Part shown: piece by piece, positions 51,482 to 60,120 of the stretch
Layout of the letters: every line of letters begins with the position of its first letter
Numbering within the stretch: position 1 is the stretch's first letter
Source of the DNA: DASZQY01 sp035548515
GTDB taxonomy: Bacteria; Pseudomonadota; Alphaproteobacteria; Rhizobiales; Kaistiaceae
Length of the DNA stretch: 64,000 nt
Direction of reading: 5' to 3'
NCBI GenBank assembly: GCA_035548515.1
Contig: DASZSW010000018.1
Coordinates: 186,001 to 250,000 of the forward strand
Notes under the pieces: generated by a model
What the model was told of the DNA's origin: nothing
The model's database searches: none
What the model saw: only the letters and a program-made list of their open reading frames with translations
Made by a program: the position numbers and the translations under genes

Positions 51482-52511
51482 TCGCAGACCCGGGGTGCGG
51501 ACTATTGATGCGTCGTGCCGCTCGCATCGACGGCACCTCGACAAGCGCGTAAAAAATGTAAGCGCCGAGCAGGGACGCCAATACCGCGATCGCAATTCCG
51601 GCGATCTGTATGGCGGGCTGCGCGGGCAGCCGTTCCACAATCGTGAAGACCCTGTCCCCTATCGGATTGTGGATGAGATAGAGGGAGTAGGAGAAGCCGC
51701 CTGCGAACGCCAGCAGGCGTAGACTTTTCGGCCACGGCGCGAGGATCAACGCGGCGGCGAGGATGCCGCTCAGCATGTCGCCGATTCCTACCGTTTGCGA
51801 GCAGACCGCTGCGAAGGCGGCGGTCCACAGCAGAAGCTCTACCCAGTGGAGGCGACGTTCGAACCAGAGGAATGTCGTAAAGCCGAAGGCGAAGAGCGGC
51901 AGATAGTAGAAGACCAGGCGTGGATCGCTGCCCAGGTACGCCGCCGCCAATGTCGCGAGCAGGAAAAGACGGATGGTCCACTGCGATCTGCCGATCAGAG
52001 CGGAAGCGGTGAAGAGGATTAGGACGTAGTACTGAAACTCGATCGCGAGCGTCCAATAGGCGACGTTCAGCCACTGCGCGCCATTCACCCAGGGAACCAG
52101 ATAGGCGGGATGAAGCAGCACGTCCCGGAGATCGAGGTGGGGAAGGATGCCCCGCGACCAGGGCGCGAGATAGGCGATAAACGGAAGCGCGACGCATAAC
52201 ACTACCGACGCGAGGTACGGCGGCTCGAGCCGGACGATTCGGGCGAGGAAGAACCTCCAGCCATCCGTGCGCAGCCGGTAGCCCCTCGCCGCCATCGCAT
52301 AAGGAATGATGAAGCCGGAGATAACGAAAAACACGTCGACGCCGAGATAGCCGTACTCTCCGCTGATCTTCAGGAGGCCGGGCGGGCAGTCATCGTTGGC
52401 GGCCGTGAAGTGGAACCACATCACTGCCAGCGCCGCCAGTCCACGCATGTATTCTATGTGCGGCAGGCGGCGCTCTACGTTTGCTGCGCTACCCGATGTT
52501 GCGGGCCTCAC
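51453..52511 (-). CDS. Acyltransferase family 3 (OafA/YrhL-like)
   Basis: A 352-residue integral membrane O-acyltransferase. The start region RRLPHIEYMRGLAALAVMWF has the family Arg-Gly pair and is followed by HFTA with the conserved His. GEYGYLGVDVFFVISGFII is the hallmark second segment, and about ten helices follow. It transfers acetyl or similar groups to a polysaccharide unit. GTG 52511 shares a base with the stop of the upstream glycosyltransferase (TAGTG), which decides the start. It is the last gene of the polysaccharide cluster. Confidence 0.87.
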   Translation of the reverse strand: MRPATSGSAANVERRLPHIEYMRGLAALAVMWFHFTAANDDCPPGLLKISGEYGYLGVDVFFVISGFIIPYAMAARGYRLRTDGWRFFLARIVRLEPPYLASVVLCVALPFIAYLAPWSRGILPHLDLRDVLLHPAYLVPWVNGAQWLNVAYWTLAIEFQYYVLILFTASALIGRSQWTIRLFLLATLAAAYLGSDPRLVFYYLPLFAFGFTTFLWFERRLHWVELLLWTAAFAAVCSQTVGIGDMLSGILAAALILAPWPKSLRLLAFAGGFSYSLYLIHNPIGDRVFTIVERLPAQPAIQIAGIAIAVLASLLGAYIFYALVEVPSMRAARRINSPHPGSAISAAPASPA

Positions 52512-53524
52512 TACGCGGGGCTCCGTCCCGGGCTTCTTTCGGCGAGCGTCGTCCGTCGGACCGCCGGCCAGAATTGGTCGGAGCCCAGACTGTCGATGAG
52601 GCCGTGCCAGTAGAGGATGTTGTAGACGGCGCTGTACGCGGCATTGGCCAGCGCCCGAGCGCCGAGGTAGTGGGCCGCCCGGCCGGCACCCGCAAAGGAC
52701 GCGACCACCGGCCGGCGCCATGCGGCGCTTCCCGCGCAGAGTCGCACCGCTGCCCGGTTAAGCGTGTTCCGCTGCCGGTACCAGCGCGCGGCTTCCTCTG
52801 CCAGCGCGGTGCGCGTGAACCCTTCCCGAAGAGCGATCTCGGATCTGCCAAATGCCTCCGCGTTCTTCGCCCATGCGCCGTAGCCGTGCGCGCCAACATG
52901 GGTCGATAGCGCCCGTTGGCTGTAAGTAAAGCGACCGCCCCGATCAGCGAGGCGGAAGCCGAGCTGGAAATCCTCGCCGCGTGCCAGGCCGACGCCAAAT
53001 CCGCCGACGGCACGGAACAGCTGGCTCGGCACCGAGCAATTGCCGCTGTAGAAATCCCGCGGGCCAGGCGTGCGGCCAGCCGCGAGCTCGGCCCCAAGCT
53101 TCGTAAGCTGCGCGTCCTCCCATGCCGTCCAGGGATCACGCCGCGCCGGTGGCGGCACTATGCGGCCGATGATGCTCGTGCGCTCGTCTTCCGTGTAGCG
53201 GGCGTGCTCCCCGACGAGCGCATCCGAGGCGATCATGTCGTCATCGAGAAACAGGAGCCGCCTGCCCCGCGCGACGGCGACGCCTGCGTTTCGTGCTGCG
53301 CCTGCGCCGGCATTCCGTTGCTGGATCAGCGCGACCCGCATCTGAGCATTCTTCGCGTAGCGCGCGACGACGTCGGTGGTTCCGTCCGTCGAGCTGTCGT
53401 TGACGACGATCAGCTCCCAGCGATCCGACGGGAACTGCTGCGCCGCCAGGCTCGCAAGCACAGCGGGAAGCAGCTCGGCGCGATTGCGCGTCGGGATGAC
53501 AACGCTGAGCGCCGGCTCGCTCAT
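52511..53524 (-). CDS. Glycosyltransferase family 2
   Basis: A 337-residue GT-A glycosyltransferase. LSVVIPTRNRAELLPAVLAS begins the domain, the first Asp pair lies in IVVNDSSTDGT, the DDD metal motif in LLFLDDDMIAS, and a later ARGEDFQLGFRL carries the catalytic ED. It adds a sugar from a nucleotide donor to the lipid-linked repeat unit on the cytoplasmic face. The frame overlaps the GT4 stop by four bases. Confidence 0.9.
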   Translation of the reverse strand: MSEPALSVVIPTRNRAELLPAVLASLAAQQFPSDRWELIVVNDSSTDGTTDVVARYAKNAQMRVALIQQRNAGAGAARNAGVAVARGRRLLFLDDDMIASDALVGEHARYTEDERTSIIGRIVPPPARRDPWTAWEDAQLTKLGAELAAGRTPGPRDFYSGNCSVPSQLFRAVGGFGVGLARGEDFQLGFRLADRGGRFTYSQRALSTHVGAHGYGAWAKNAEAFGRSEIALREGFTRTALAEEAARWYRQRNTLNRAAVRLCAGSAAWRRPVVASFAGAGRAAHYLGARALANAAYSAVYNILYWHGLIDSLGSDQFWPAVRRTTLAERSPGRSPA

Positions 53525-54759
53525 ATCGAAACGCGGCCTCGCGCGAGATCAGGGGGAAGGAACGTCCGCTCGCGCCGAGGCGCGGCCATCGCCGCATTGC
53601 CGGACTGAAGCGCATCGCGGATGGTCGAGAGGAATATCTCGCGGCGCGCGCGGGACCAGGATAGCGCGGCCGATGTCCAATCGGGCTCCTCCGCCGCTGC
53701 CACTCTCTCCGCGAGAAGCCGCGCGAACAGCGGGACATCGTCCGCGATCGCGACGAAGGAGGGGAGCGGCCCAAGGCCTCGCGTCGCGGCCGGCGTGGCG
53801 ACAATCGGGCGACCGGTGGCAATCGCGGCCAGCATCTTTGTCTCGACGCCGCTGCCATAACGGGTCGGGACCGCCACCACCTTGGCGCCGGAAAGGAAGC
53901 CCGCGACATCGGAGACGAAGCCACGGTAGGTGATGCCTGGGACCCCGCCAAGCACGTGCTCCGCCCCTGCCCCCGCGACGTGGACAGAGATGCCGCGCGG
54001 AAGATGCGGGTGGATCTCCTTGAGGAACCAGCGGAGCGCATCGATATTGGGCAGCCACGACCAGGTCGCGAGCAGCGCGACGTCGAACGATGCTTCGCCG
54101 CTGGCCGCGCGCGGCTGTACACCCGGCTCGGGCATGACCGGCAGGACGGTAATGCGTGTCCCCGCCCCTGCAGCGCGAAGTACGTCGGCGTCTGTTTGGC
54201 TCAGCACGAAGATATTTTCCACGCGCGCAGCCGCGCGCGTTTCGAGCCGGCGGAGGTTTCGCGACTCGCGTCGATAAAGAGCGCGCCCAAGCCGCGACTG
54301 CTGAAAACGGGCCCCTTCAGCATAGAGCTCCGATTCGGCGTTGTGCATCAGCAGCCAGACCGGCACCGCCGACGGGAGCCAATCGAGCAGCCAGGTCATC
54401 TGGGTGTGATCGACAACGACAACGTCGATCCGCTTCTCCTTGATCAGACGCCTCATGCATTGGGCGTATGCCCGCCCATAGAATTTCTCGGCGGTGTATG
54501 GCCGCCTCGAAATCAGGCTTCGCGCCATCCAGACTCCGGCTCGCGCACCCGACCCCGATGTTTCGATGGTCCGCCGGCCACCGACGACGGTATCGGGGTC
54601 GGTCGGTGCATCCTGCCCGGGCCGCAGATAGCCGAGGACGATCACTTCGCATCCGAACCGCCGGAGCGCGTCCACCGTCGCCAGCGAAACGATATCGCCG
54701 CCGCTGCTCGCTTCCGACGGCGGGATCACGGTTGTCGCGAAAAGAACGCGCATCGCCAT
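53521..54759 (-). CDS. Glycosyltransferase family 4/1
   Basis: A 412-residue GT-B glycosyltransferase. VLFATTVIPPSEASSGGDIV marks the N-terminal acceptor domain and FDVALLATWSWLPNIDALRW the start of the donor domain. VPTRYGSGVETKMLAAIATG contains the catalytic EX7E-like region. ATG 54759 or 54753 could start it; AGGTAGGA precedes both. It is two bases from the flippase stop and overlaps the GT2 gene. Confidence 0.88.
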   Translation of the reverse strand: MAMRVLFATTVIPPSEASSGGDIVSLATVDALRRFGCEVIVLGYLRPGQDAPTDPDTVVGGRRTIETSGSGARAGVWMARSLISRRPYTAEKFYGRAYAQCMRRLIKEKRIDVVVVDHTQMTWLLDWLPSAVPVWLLMHNAESELYAEGARFQQSRLGRALYRRESRNLRRLETRAAARVENIFVLSQTDADVLRAAGAGTRITVLPVMPEPGVQPRAASGEASFDVALLATWSWLPNIDALRWFLKEIHPHLPRGISVHVAGAGAEHVLGGVPGITYRGFVSDVAGFLSGAKVVAVPTRYGSGVETKMLAAIATGRPIVATPAATRGLGPLPSFVAIADDVPLFARLLAERVAAAEEPDWTSAALSWSRARREIFLSTIRDALQSGNAAMAAPRRERTFLPPDLARGRVSI

Positions 54760-54761
54760 TC

Positions 54762-56075
54762 CTACCTGAGGCTGCCGGCAGAGATTTCGGCCCGATATCT
54801 GCGGACGAGAAGCAAGGTTGAACCAATATCCCCCACCAGTATCGCCGCCGCACACCCGAGAGCGCCGGCGAACGTTGCGCCGACGATTGCCAGCCCCACG
54901 CTTACGACGCCGCGGAAGAGATCGGCGCGCAAGGTCGCCTGCGGCAAGCCCATCGCCCAGAGGCCGTTTCCTATGATCACCCGGACGCTGCCGACCACGA
55001 GAGCGAGGCTGAGGACGCGGGCAACCACTCCCGCCTCGGCGCCTCGGCCCGGAAGCACGATCTCGCCGGCAAAGTCAGCGAAGAGAAAGACCGCCGCGAC
55101 AAGCGCGACAAGAGCGGGAAGCACAATCCGGAAAGTCTTGATCAACGCCCTCTGCAATTGTCCGGGGCCGCGGCGAAACGCTTCCGCGGTGCGGACTTCC
55201 ACACCGCGCAACAGCCCGAGCATCGTATGATTCACCAGGCCCGCGATGGTGCTGCCAGCTGCGTACACGCCGGTCGCTTCGCCGCCGTGCACGAGAGTCA
55301 GTATCCACGGCGTCAGATAGTAGGGCATGGAACCGCACGTCGCTGCAGCGAATGCCCATACGCCGAAGCGCGCTGAGCGGAGCAGGTAGCGATAGGCACC
55401 AACGAGCGAGGGCCGCACACGGTCGGCGTAGCAGCCGCACCACGCAGCGATGAACAGCGCGTTCGTGATCGACAGGATGACGAAGAAGCTGCCGACGTTG
55501 ATGGTGCCTCGCGCCAGGATGAAGGTGAGCAAGGCGATCAGGAGGACGACCGCGACCGAATCCAGCGCGAGAATCAACAAAAGATCCCGCCGGACGAGCG
55601 ACAGTGTTCGCAGGTAGGCCCGCAGCACGGTCGTCGTCATGAAAGCGGCGACCGATAGACCGAGGAGTGGGCCGAGACCGAGATACGCGAAAGTTACGAG
55701 ACCGCCGAGGCTGAGGAGAGCGACCACTGTCTGCGCTCCAAACCCGAACAGGACGACATGGAAAGTCTGCAAGTCGGCTGAGGCGCGTTCTTCGGCGCGG
55801 AAAATCGGATATCCCGACAGGAAAAGGCTCTGGATCGCGATCGTCGCGAATAGCGCGGCGGAAACGGCGAGCGAATAGACGCCGAGTTCGCCGGCGCCCG
55901 CGAGCCGGCCGAGGGTTACCACCGGAATCGCCCCGGCGAGCGCCGCGACGCCTTGGTCAATGACGCCGACCAGCGACTGCCCGCCTTCGGTTGCGAGGAT
56001 TGCTCTGACGTCGCGGCGAGAGCGCGGTGTGAGGTGCGTCGGCGCGGCCGAGGAAAATGGCTTGGCGGCCGGCAT
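54762..56075 (-). CDS. Polysaccharide flippase (Wzx/MATE-like)
   Basis: A 437-residue membrane protein with about 12 hydrophobic helices in the Wzx/PST arrangement (GGQSLVGVIDQGVAALAGAI, later YYLTPWILTLVHGGEATGVY). It would move the lipid-linked repeat unit to the periplasm. The frame stays open upstream inside the sugar-transferase gene; ATG 56075 gives the family-like N-terminus (LATEGGQSLVG). It lies eight bases after the sugar-transferase gene. Confidence 0.85.
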   Translation of the reverse strand: MPAAKPFSSAAPTHLTPRSRRDVRAILATEGGQSLVGVIDQGVAALAGAIPVVTLGRLAGAGELGVYSLAVSAALFATIAIQSLFLSGYPIFRAEERASADLQTFHVVLFGFGAQTVVALLSLGGLVTFAYLGLGPLLGLSVAAFMTTTVLRAYLRTLSLVRRDLLLILALDSVAVVLLIALLTFILARGTINVGSFFVILSITNALFIAAWCGCYADRVRPSLVGAYRYLLRSARFGVWAFAAATCGSMPYYLTPWILTLVHGGEATGVYAAGSTIAGLVNHTMLGLLRGVEVRTAEAFRRGPGQLQRALIKTFRIVLPALVALVAAVFLFADFAGEIVLPGRGAEAGVVARVLSLALVVGSVRVIIGNGLWAMGLPQATLRADLFRGVVSVGLAIVGATFAGALGCAAAILVGDIGSTLLLVRRYRAEISAGSLR

Positions 56076-56083
56076 CGGGCGGC

Positions 56084-56830
56084 TCAGTCCGTTCCGCGGA
56101 GCGCCGCCTGCGCGGGTTGCGGAACGCCTCGGTCCACGTCCCGCGACGGGCGATGCCGGTGCTCGACGGGAGGCGCCCACGGGGCGGATCTCTTGCCAGA
56201 GGAAATTGCAAGGAGCGGAAGCGTGCGCATGACGATGAGCAGATCGAGGAGGAGAGACCGCCGGCGGATATACTCGACGTCGAGGGCGAGGCGCTGTTCC
56301 ACTTCCCGCAGGGAATGCATCGTCCCGCGGCTGCCGTTCACCTGCGCCCAGCCAGTGATACCCGGCTTCACCGCATAACGGGCGTGGTAGCCCGGAATAC
56401 TCGCGAGATAGAGTTCCTCGTGCGCAAGAGCATGTGGCCGAGGTCCGACAATGGACATCTCGCCGCGGAGCACATTCCAAAGCTGCGGGATTTCGTCGAG
56501 CCCGCGGTTGCGCAGGAACCCGCCGACGCCAAAAACGCGCCCGTCGTTGTCTTCGACGGCCGTGATCTCCCGGCAGTCTGGCCCGTCACAGCGATCGCGC
56601 GAGAGGGTCCGCAGTTTGCAGATGTTGAAGACACGCCCGTGCAGCCCACGCCGCGGCTGGAAATAGAAGATCGGACCGCCGCTAGTCAGCTTGATGGCCA
56701 CGCTGGCAACGAGCAGCACCGGTAACAGCACGACAAGCGAAATCAGGGCGACGGAGATGTCAAAGATGCGTTTCGGGACCCCTTCCCGCTGCGAAAACTT
56801 GACCTGAAGCCGGTCCAGAGGACGGTTCAT
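56084..56830 (-). CDS. Initiating sugar-phosphate transferase (PF02397 type)
   Basis: A 248-residue monotopic phosphoglycosyl transferase. KRIFDISVALISLVVLLPVL is the re-entrant helix with its Asp, SGGPIFYFQPRRGLHGRVF and KLRT follow, and DEIPQLWNVLRGEMSIVGPR is the diagnostic core. It attaches the first sugar phosphate to undecaprenyl phosphate. The last 35 residues are a Pro/Arg-rich tail. The size matches short ExoY/PssA-type enzymes without the N-terminal WcaJ helices. It overlaps the WecB stop by four bases. Confidence 0.92.
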   Translation of the reverse strand: MNRPLDRLQVKFSQREGVPKRIFDISVALISLVVLLPVLLVASVAIKLTSGGPIFYFQPRRGLHGRVFNICKLRTLSRDRCDGPDCREITAVEDNDGRVFGVGGFLRNRGLDEIPQLWNVLRGEMSIVGPRPHALAHEELYLASIPGYHARYAVKPGITGWAQVNGSRGTMHSLREVEQRLALDVEYIRRRSLLLDLLIVMRTLPLLAISSGKRSAPWAPPVEHRHRPSRDVDRGVPQPAQAALRGTD

Positions 56831-58056
56831 CGCGTCACCTCCGCGACGCGTGACGGCCGTTCCCCTTCCGGCGTGGGCGTGTCCCGCGGAGGCGTGCGCG
56901 TAACGGTGCCTTCCGCAAGCAGGGCGGAGGCGAGAATCTCGACGATCCGCTGCGACGCTTTTCCGTCGCCATAGAAATGTCGACGCGCGCGTGTCCGGGC
57001 CGGCGCGGCAACCAGAACCGCGCGTTCTATGCCTTCGACAATCCGAGCAGGCTCGGTCCCGACAAGACGGGCGGCGCCGTATTCCACTGCCTCCTGGCGC
57101 TCGGTGACGTCGCGCATCACGAGGATCGGCTTGCCAAGCTCAGACGCTTCTTCCTGCAGGCCGCCGGAATCCGTGAGCACCGCATTCGCGCGCTGCAGGA
57201 GCCAGACGAACGGCAGGTAGCCGAGGGGCTCGACCAGCGAGACGTTGGCGAGACCACTGAGCGCGGCGAGTGGGGCACGCCGCGCCTCTGGGTGCGGATG
57301 AAGCAGGTACACGAAGCGCCATTTCTGATGCCGGTTCGCGAGCTCGCGAACCGCGGTCATGGCGCTGTCGAGCCGCGCGCCATGATTCTCGCGCCGGTGG
57401 GCGCTGACGAGAACGACCTTCCTGTCCGAGTTCGACAGATCCTCGACGAGATTTGATGCGAGGATGTGAGCGAAGTCCTTCGCCGTCGCCCCCACGAGCG
57501 CGTACTGCGCGATGTGCAGCGCATCGATAACGGTGTTGCCCGTCACGTGGATGCGCGAAGGATCGACCCGCTCGCCGATAAGGTTCAGCTTTGCCTGCTC
57601 GGTCGGGGCAAAATGCAGCGCGGCCAGGCGGCCGACCATGGCGCGGTGCGCCTCCTCCGGAAAGGGCGCCGAGGCATCCCATGTCCGCAGCCCGGCCTCG
57701 ACGTGCCCAACCGGAATCCGGCGATAGAAGGCCGCAAGCGACGCGGCGAAGCACGTTGTGGTGTCGCCATGCACGAGCACGAAGTGGGGAGCGCACTCGG
57801 CGAGGACCTTGTCGACGCCGGCGAAGATGCGGGTGGCAACTTCGCCGAGCGCCTGCCCCGGTTGCATCAGGTCGAGGTCGTAGTCCGGAACGATCTGGAA
57901 GGTGTCGAGGACCTGGTCGAGAAGGTCGCGATGCTGACCTGTGACGCAGACCACCGTCTCGAAGCGGGGATGCCCGGCGAGAGCGTGGACGACCGGGGCA
58001 AGCTTTATCGCTTCAGGGCGTGTCCCGAAGACGATGAGGACCCTCTGCTTCTGCAT
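56827..58056 (-). CDS. wecB: UDP-N-acetylglucosamine 2-epimerase (non-hydrolysing)
   Basis: A 409-residue enzyme. VLIVFGTRPEAIKLAPVVHA begins the fold, VHGDTTTCFAASLAAFY and LTDSGGLQEEASELGKPILV are family signatures, with the usual His/Glu/Asp residues in GHVEAGLRTW. It interconverts UDP-GlcNAc and UDP-ManNAc. It begins the downstream half of the cluster after a 130-base AT-richer gap. A WecG-type gene lies immediately upstream. Confidence 0.93.
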   Translation of the reverse strand: MQKQRVLIVFGTRPEAIKLAPVVHALAGHPRFETVVCVTGQHRDLLDQVLDTFQIVPDYDLDLMQPGQALGEVATRIFAGVDKVLAECAPHFVLVHGDTTTCFAASLAAFYRRIPVGHVEAGLRTWDASAPFPEEAHRAMVGRLAALHFAPTEQAKLNLIGERVDPSRIHVTGNTVIDALHIAQYALVGATAKDFAHILASNLVEDLSNSDRKVVLVSAHRRENHGARLDSAMTAVRELANRHQKWRFVYLLHPHPEARRAPLAALSGLANVSLVEPLGYLPFVWLLQRANAVLTDSGGLQEEASELGKPILVMRDVTERQEAVEYGAARLVGTEPARIVEGIERAVLVAAPARTRARRHFYGDGKASQRIVEILASALLAEGTVTRTPPRDTPTPEGERPSRVAEVTR

Positions 58057-58084
58057 GTCCTGGGCACTACGCGGGTATCAGGTT

Positions 58085-58140
58085 CCAACGGGTACGCCGT
58101 TAGCATATCGTTAACCATTATGAGATTGGAGGTTATTTTC
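58085..58140 (-). promoter_or_regulatory. AT-rich island, probable promoter of the wecB-side operon
   Basis: In an otherwise GC-rich cluster this stretch is markedly AT-rich, with GTTAGCATATCGTTAAC near 58096-58112. It lies just upstream of wecB on the minus strand. No clean -35/-10 pair was found by eye. Confidence 0.35.
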
Positions 58141-58186
58141 TCGGCGGCTTCAGCATCGGGGGAAAAGCCGGATCGGCCCGCGAGCC

Positions 58187-58984
58187 CTAGGAACGCTTGG
58201 CGTTCTGCGTGGCCGCCGTGTTCCGGCGGCGCCTCGCGGCGGCGGCGATTGCGATCCCGATGAAAGCCGCATTCCCGACGAGGTAGCGCTTCCAGAGCCG
58301 ACGCGGCTCGCAGACAAGTCGCCAAAGCCATTCCAGCCCGGCCCGCTGCAGGATGCGCGGAGCACGCGGAATAAAGCCCGCGAGCACATCGAAGCTCCCG
58401 CCGACGCCAAGGATCACCGGCACGCCGAGACGATCGCGGTGCTGCTGCGCCCACGTTTCCTTGAACGGCGTTGGCATCCCGATGAAGAGGAGGTCGGCGC
58501 CGCTTGCTCGGATCCTTTCGATGAGCGAGGCGTGTTCGTCCTTGTCGAAATAGCCGTCCTGGAACCCAGCGATGCGCAGATTCGGGTAGCGCGCACGATA
58601 GACTTCCACGAGGCGATCGATCACCGGACGCCGCGCACCGAGAAGGAAAGCCGAGAGGCCGTCAGCCGCGGCCCGCTCGATCAGGCGCTGCATCAGGTCG
58701 ATGCCGGTGACCCGCTCCGGCAAGCGGACACCGGCGAGCCGCGCCGCCCAGAGTATCGCGGTGCCGTCCGCCATTCTCAGATCCGCTGCGTCACCCGCTG
58801 CCCGCAAAGCCGGATCGTTGCGCATTGCAACGACGATGGCCGCGTTTATGGGCATCACGATGTGCGGCGCGCTGCCCGCGCGACACCAGCCGACGCAAAG
58901 GTCGACGGTCTCGTCCATGGTGAGTGCGTCGAACGCATGGCCGACGACATCTACGCGCGGTCCGGAAACGGCCATCCGAATCAT
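58187..58984 (-). CDS. WecG/TagA/CpsF family glycosyltransferase
   Basis: A 265-residue glycosyltransferase (GT26). MPINAAIVVAMRNDPALRAA and LRMADGTAILWAARLAG are hallmark segments, and FIGMPTPFKETWAQQHRD with ILGVGGSFDVLAGFIPRAP completes the core. The C-terminus (LWKRYLVGNAAFIGIAIAAA) is the usual membrane-associated end. It adds N-acetylmannosamine or its uronate to a lipid-linked sugar, which fits the neighbouring wecB. ATG 58984 overlaps the upstream stop as ATGA; the frame begins at 59047. Confidence 0.9.
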   Translation of the reverse strand: MIRMAVSGPRVDVVGHAFDALTMDETVDLCVGWCRAGSAPHIVMPINAAIVVAMRNDPALRAAGDAADLRMADGTAILWAARLAGVRLPERVTGIDLMQRLIERAAADGLSAFLLGARRPVIDRLVEVYRARYPNLRIAGFQDGYFDKDEHASLIERIRASGADLLFIGMPTPFKETWAQQHRDRLGVPVILGVGGSFDVLAGFIPRAPRILQRAGLEWLWRLVCEPRRLWKRYLVGNAAFIGIAIAAAARRRRNTAATQNAKRS

Positions 58985-60120
58985 GCCAAATGTCGCCCGG
59001 GCGGCGGCGATGCAAGCAGCGCTTCGGCCATCAAGCACCAGGCCCATTCATAGGGGCGGGTCTCGCGGTTCAGAGCGAGGCCGGTCACGGCGCCAGCGTC
59101 GGCGGTCAGGCCGGCAATCTCGCCGGCGTTTCGGAGCAAACCGCCAATGCGGCTGCGCTTGACGTGAACGTCGCGCCACACGGTACCGGCAATGGGATCA
59201 AACAGGTCGCCGCCGATTTCGTTTGTTCCGATCCATTCGAGGCCCGGCCAGGCAAGGCGGCGATACGCGCGAGCGCCGCCAGCGGCGAGCGTCAGGAAGG
59301 CGATCGGGGCCATGCCGTACTGATGCACGGCGTAGACCGGGTAGTGGCGCAAAACCGCACCGCGGTCCGGCTCGTAGTGCCACCACCACTGATGAAGCGG
59401 ACCCCGGCGCGCCAGCAGCGCATCGGCGCAGCGGCAAGCTGAGTCGAGGGCAACGTCCTTTCCGAAGACAATTGCCGAATGCGCCAACGCCAGCATGGAA
59501 TAGATCTGATCCGCGAAGGTCGCCACACGGCGACGTATCCGCTGCGTGAATTTCCCCTCGCGTCCGGCATGCATGAAGAGTCCGGTCGGGCGCTGGCGCG
59601 CGTGAAGGATGCCACGCGCCTCGCGGCAGAGGTCATTGAGCGCTGGTGTCGGGGCCCTCAGCTGTTCATGCAGCAGGCCGGAGAGAAGCCAGGCAAGCTC
59701 CATGCTGTTCGCGCCACGCATGAGGCCGCGGAGATCGCCCTCGGCGACACCGCAGTCGCGGAGGAAGCCTCCGAAGTCGTTGGCCCCTGCGACAGCATTC
59801 GCCCATAGCCCAACGCCGAGAGCGCCACGGTAACCGGTCATACGCACTTCCGCAGCAAGCGCTCGCAGCGAGCGTTCCGTTTCTTCCGGCGAAAGGAAGC
59901 TCCCGCCAATTCTGCTCAGAGCAATCAGGCCGATCGCCGTGCTGGTCGCGGCCTCGGTGCCGCGTGTCCGGTCCCACTCGCCCTCCCGCAGCTGGCGCGA
60001 GAACAGGGCCGTGGTCCCGTCACGCGATTCCATCAGCCGCGCCAGGCAAATTGGCCGCGCCCGGCCGTACCAGGCGACGACCTGCGCATCGCCGGCACTG
60101 ACATCGGAGGCGACGGTCAT
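58981..60120 (-). CDS. Unrecognised helical protein of the polysaccharide cluster
   Basis: A 379-residue soluble protein I cannot assign. Its spacing of hydrophobic and aromatic residues suggests an alpha/alpha toroid like epimerase, lyase or prenyl-cyclase folds (NSMELAWLLSGLLHEQL, TFADQIYSMLALAHSAIVFG, HYPVYAVHQYGMAPIAFLTL). It has no signal peptide or membrane helix. ATG 60120 overlaps the polymerase stop and its own stop overlaps the WecG-type start, both as ATGA. It is thus tightly coupled between polymerase and glycosyltransferase. A role in processing or modifying the saccharide is inference. The upstream extension of the frame lies inside the polymerase gene. Confidence 0.75.
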   Translation of the reverse strand: MTVASDVSAGDAQVVAWYGRARPICLARLMESRDGTTALFSRQLREGEWDRTRGTEAATSTAIGLIALSRIGGSFLSPEETERSLRALAAEVRMTGYRGALGVGLWANAVAGANDFGGFLRDCGVAEGDLRGLMRGANSMELAWLLSGLLHEQLRAPTPALNDLCREARGILHARQRPTGLFMHAGREGKFTQRIRRRVATFADQIYSMLALAHSAIVFGKDVALDSACRCADALLARRGPLHQWWWHYEPDRGAVLRHYPVYAVHQYGMAPIAFLTLAAGGARAYRRLAWPGLEWIGTNEIGGDLFDPIAGTVWRDVHVKRSRIGGLLRNAGEIAGLTADAGAVTGLALNRETRPYEWAWCLMAEALLASPPPGRHLA

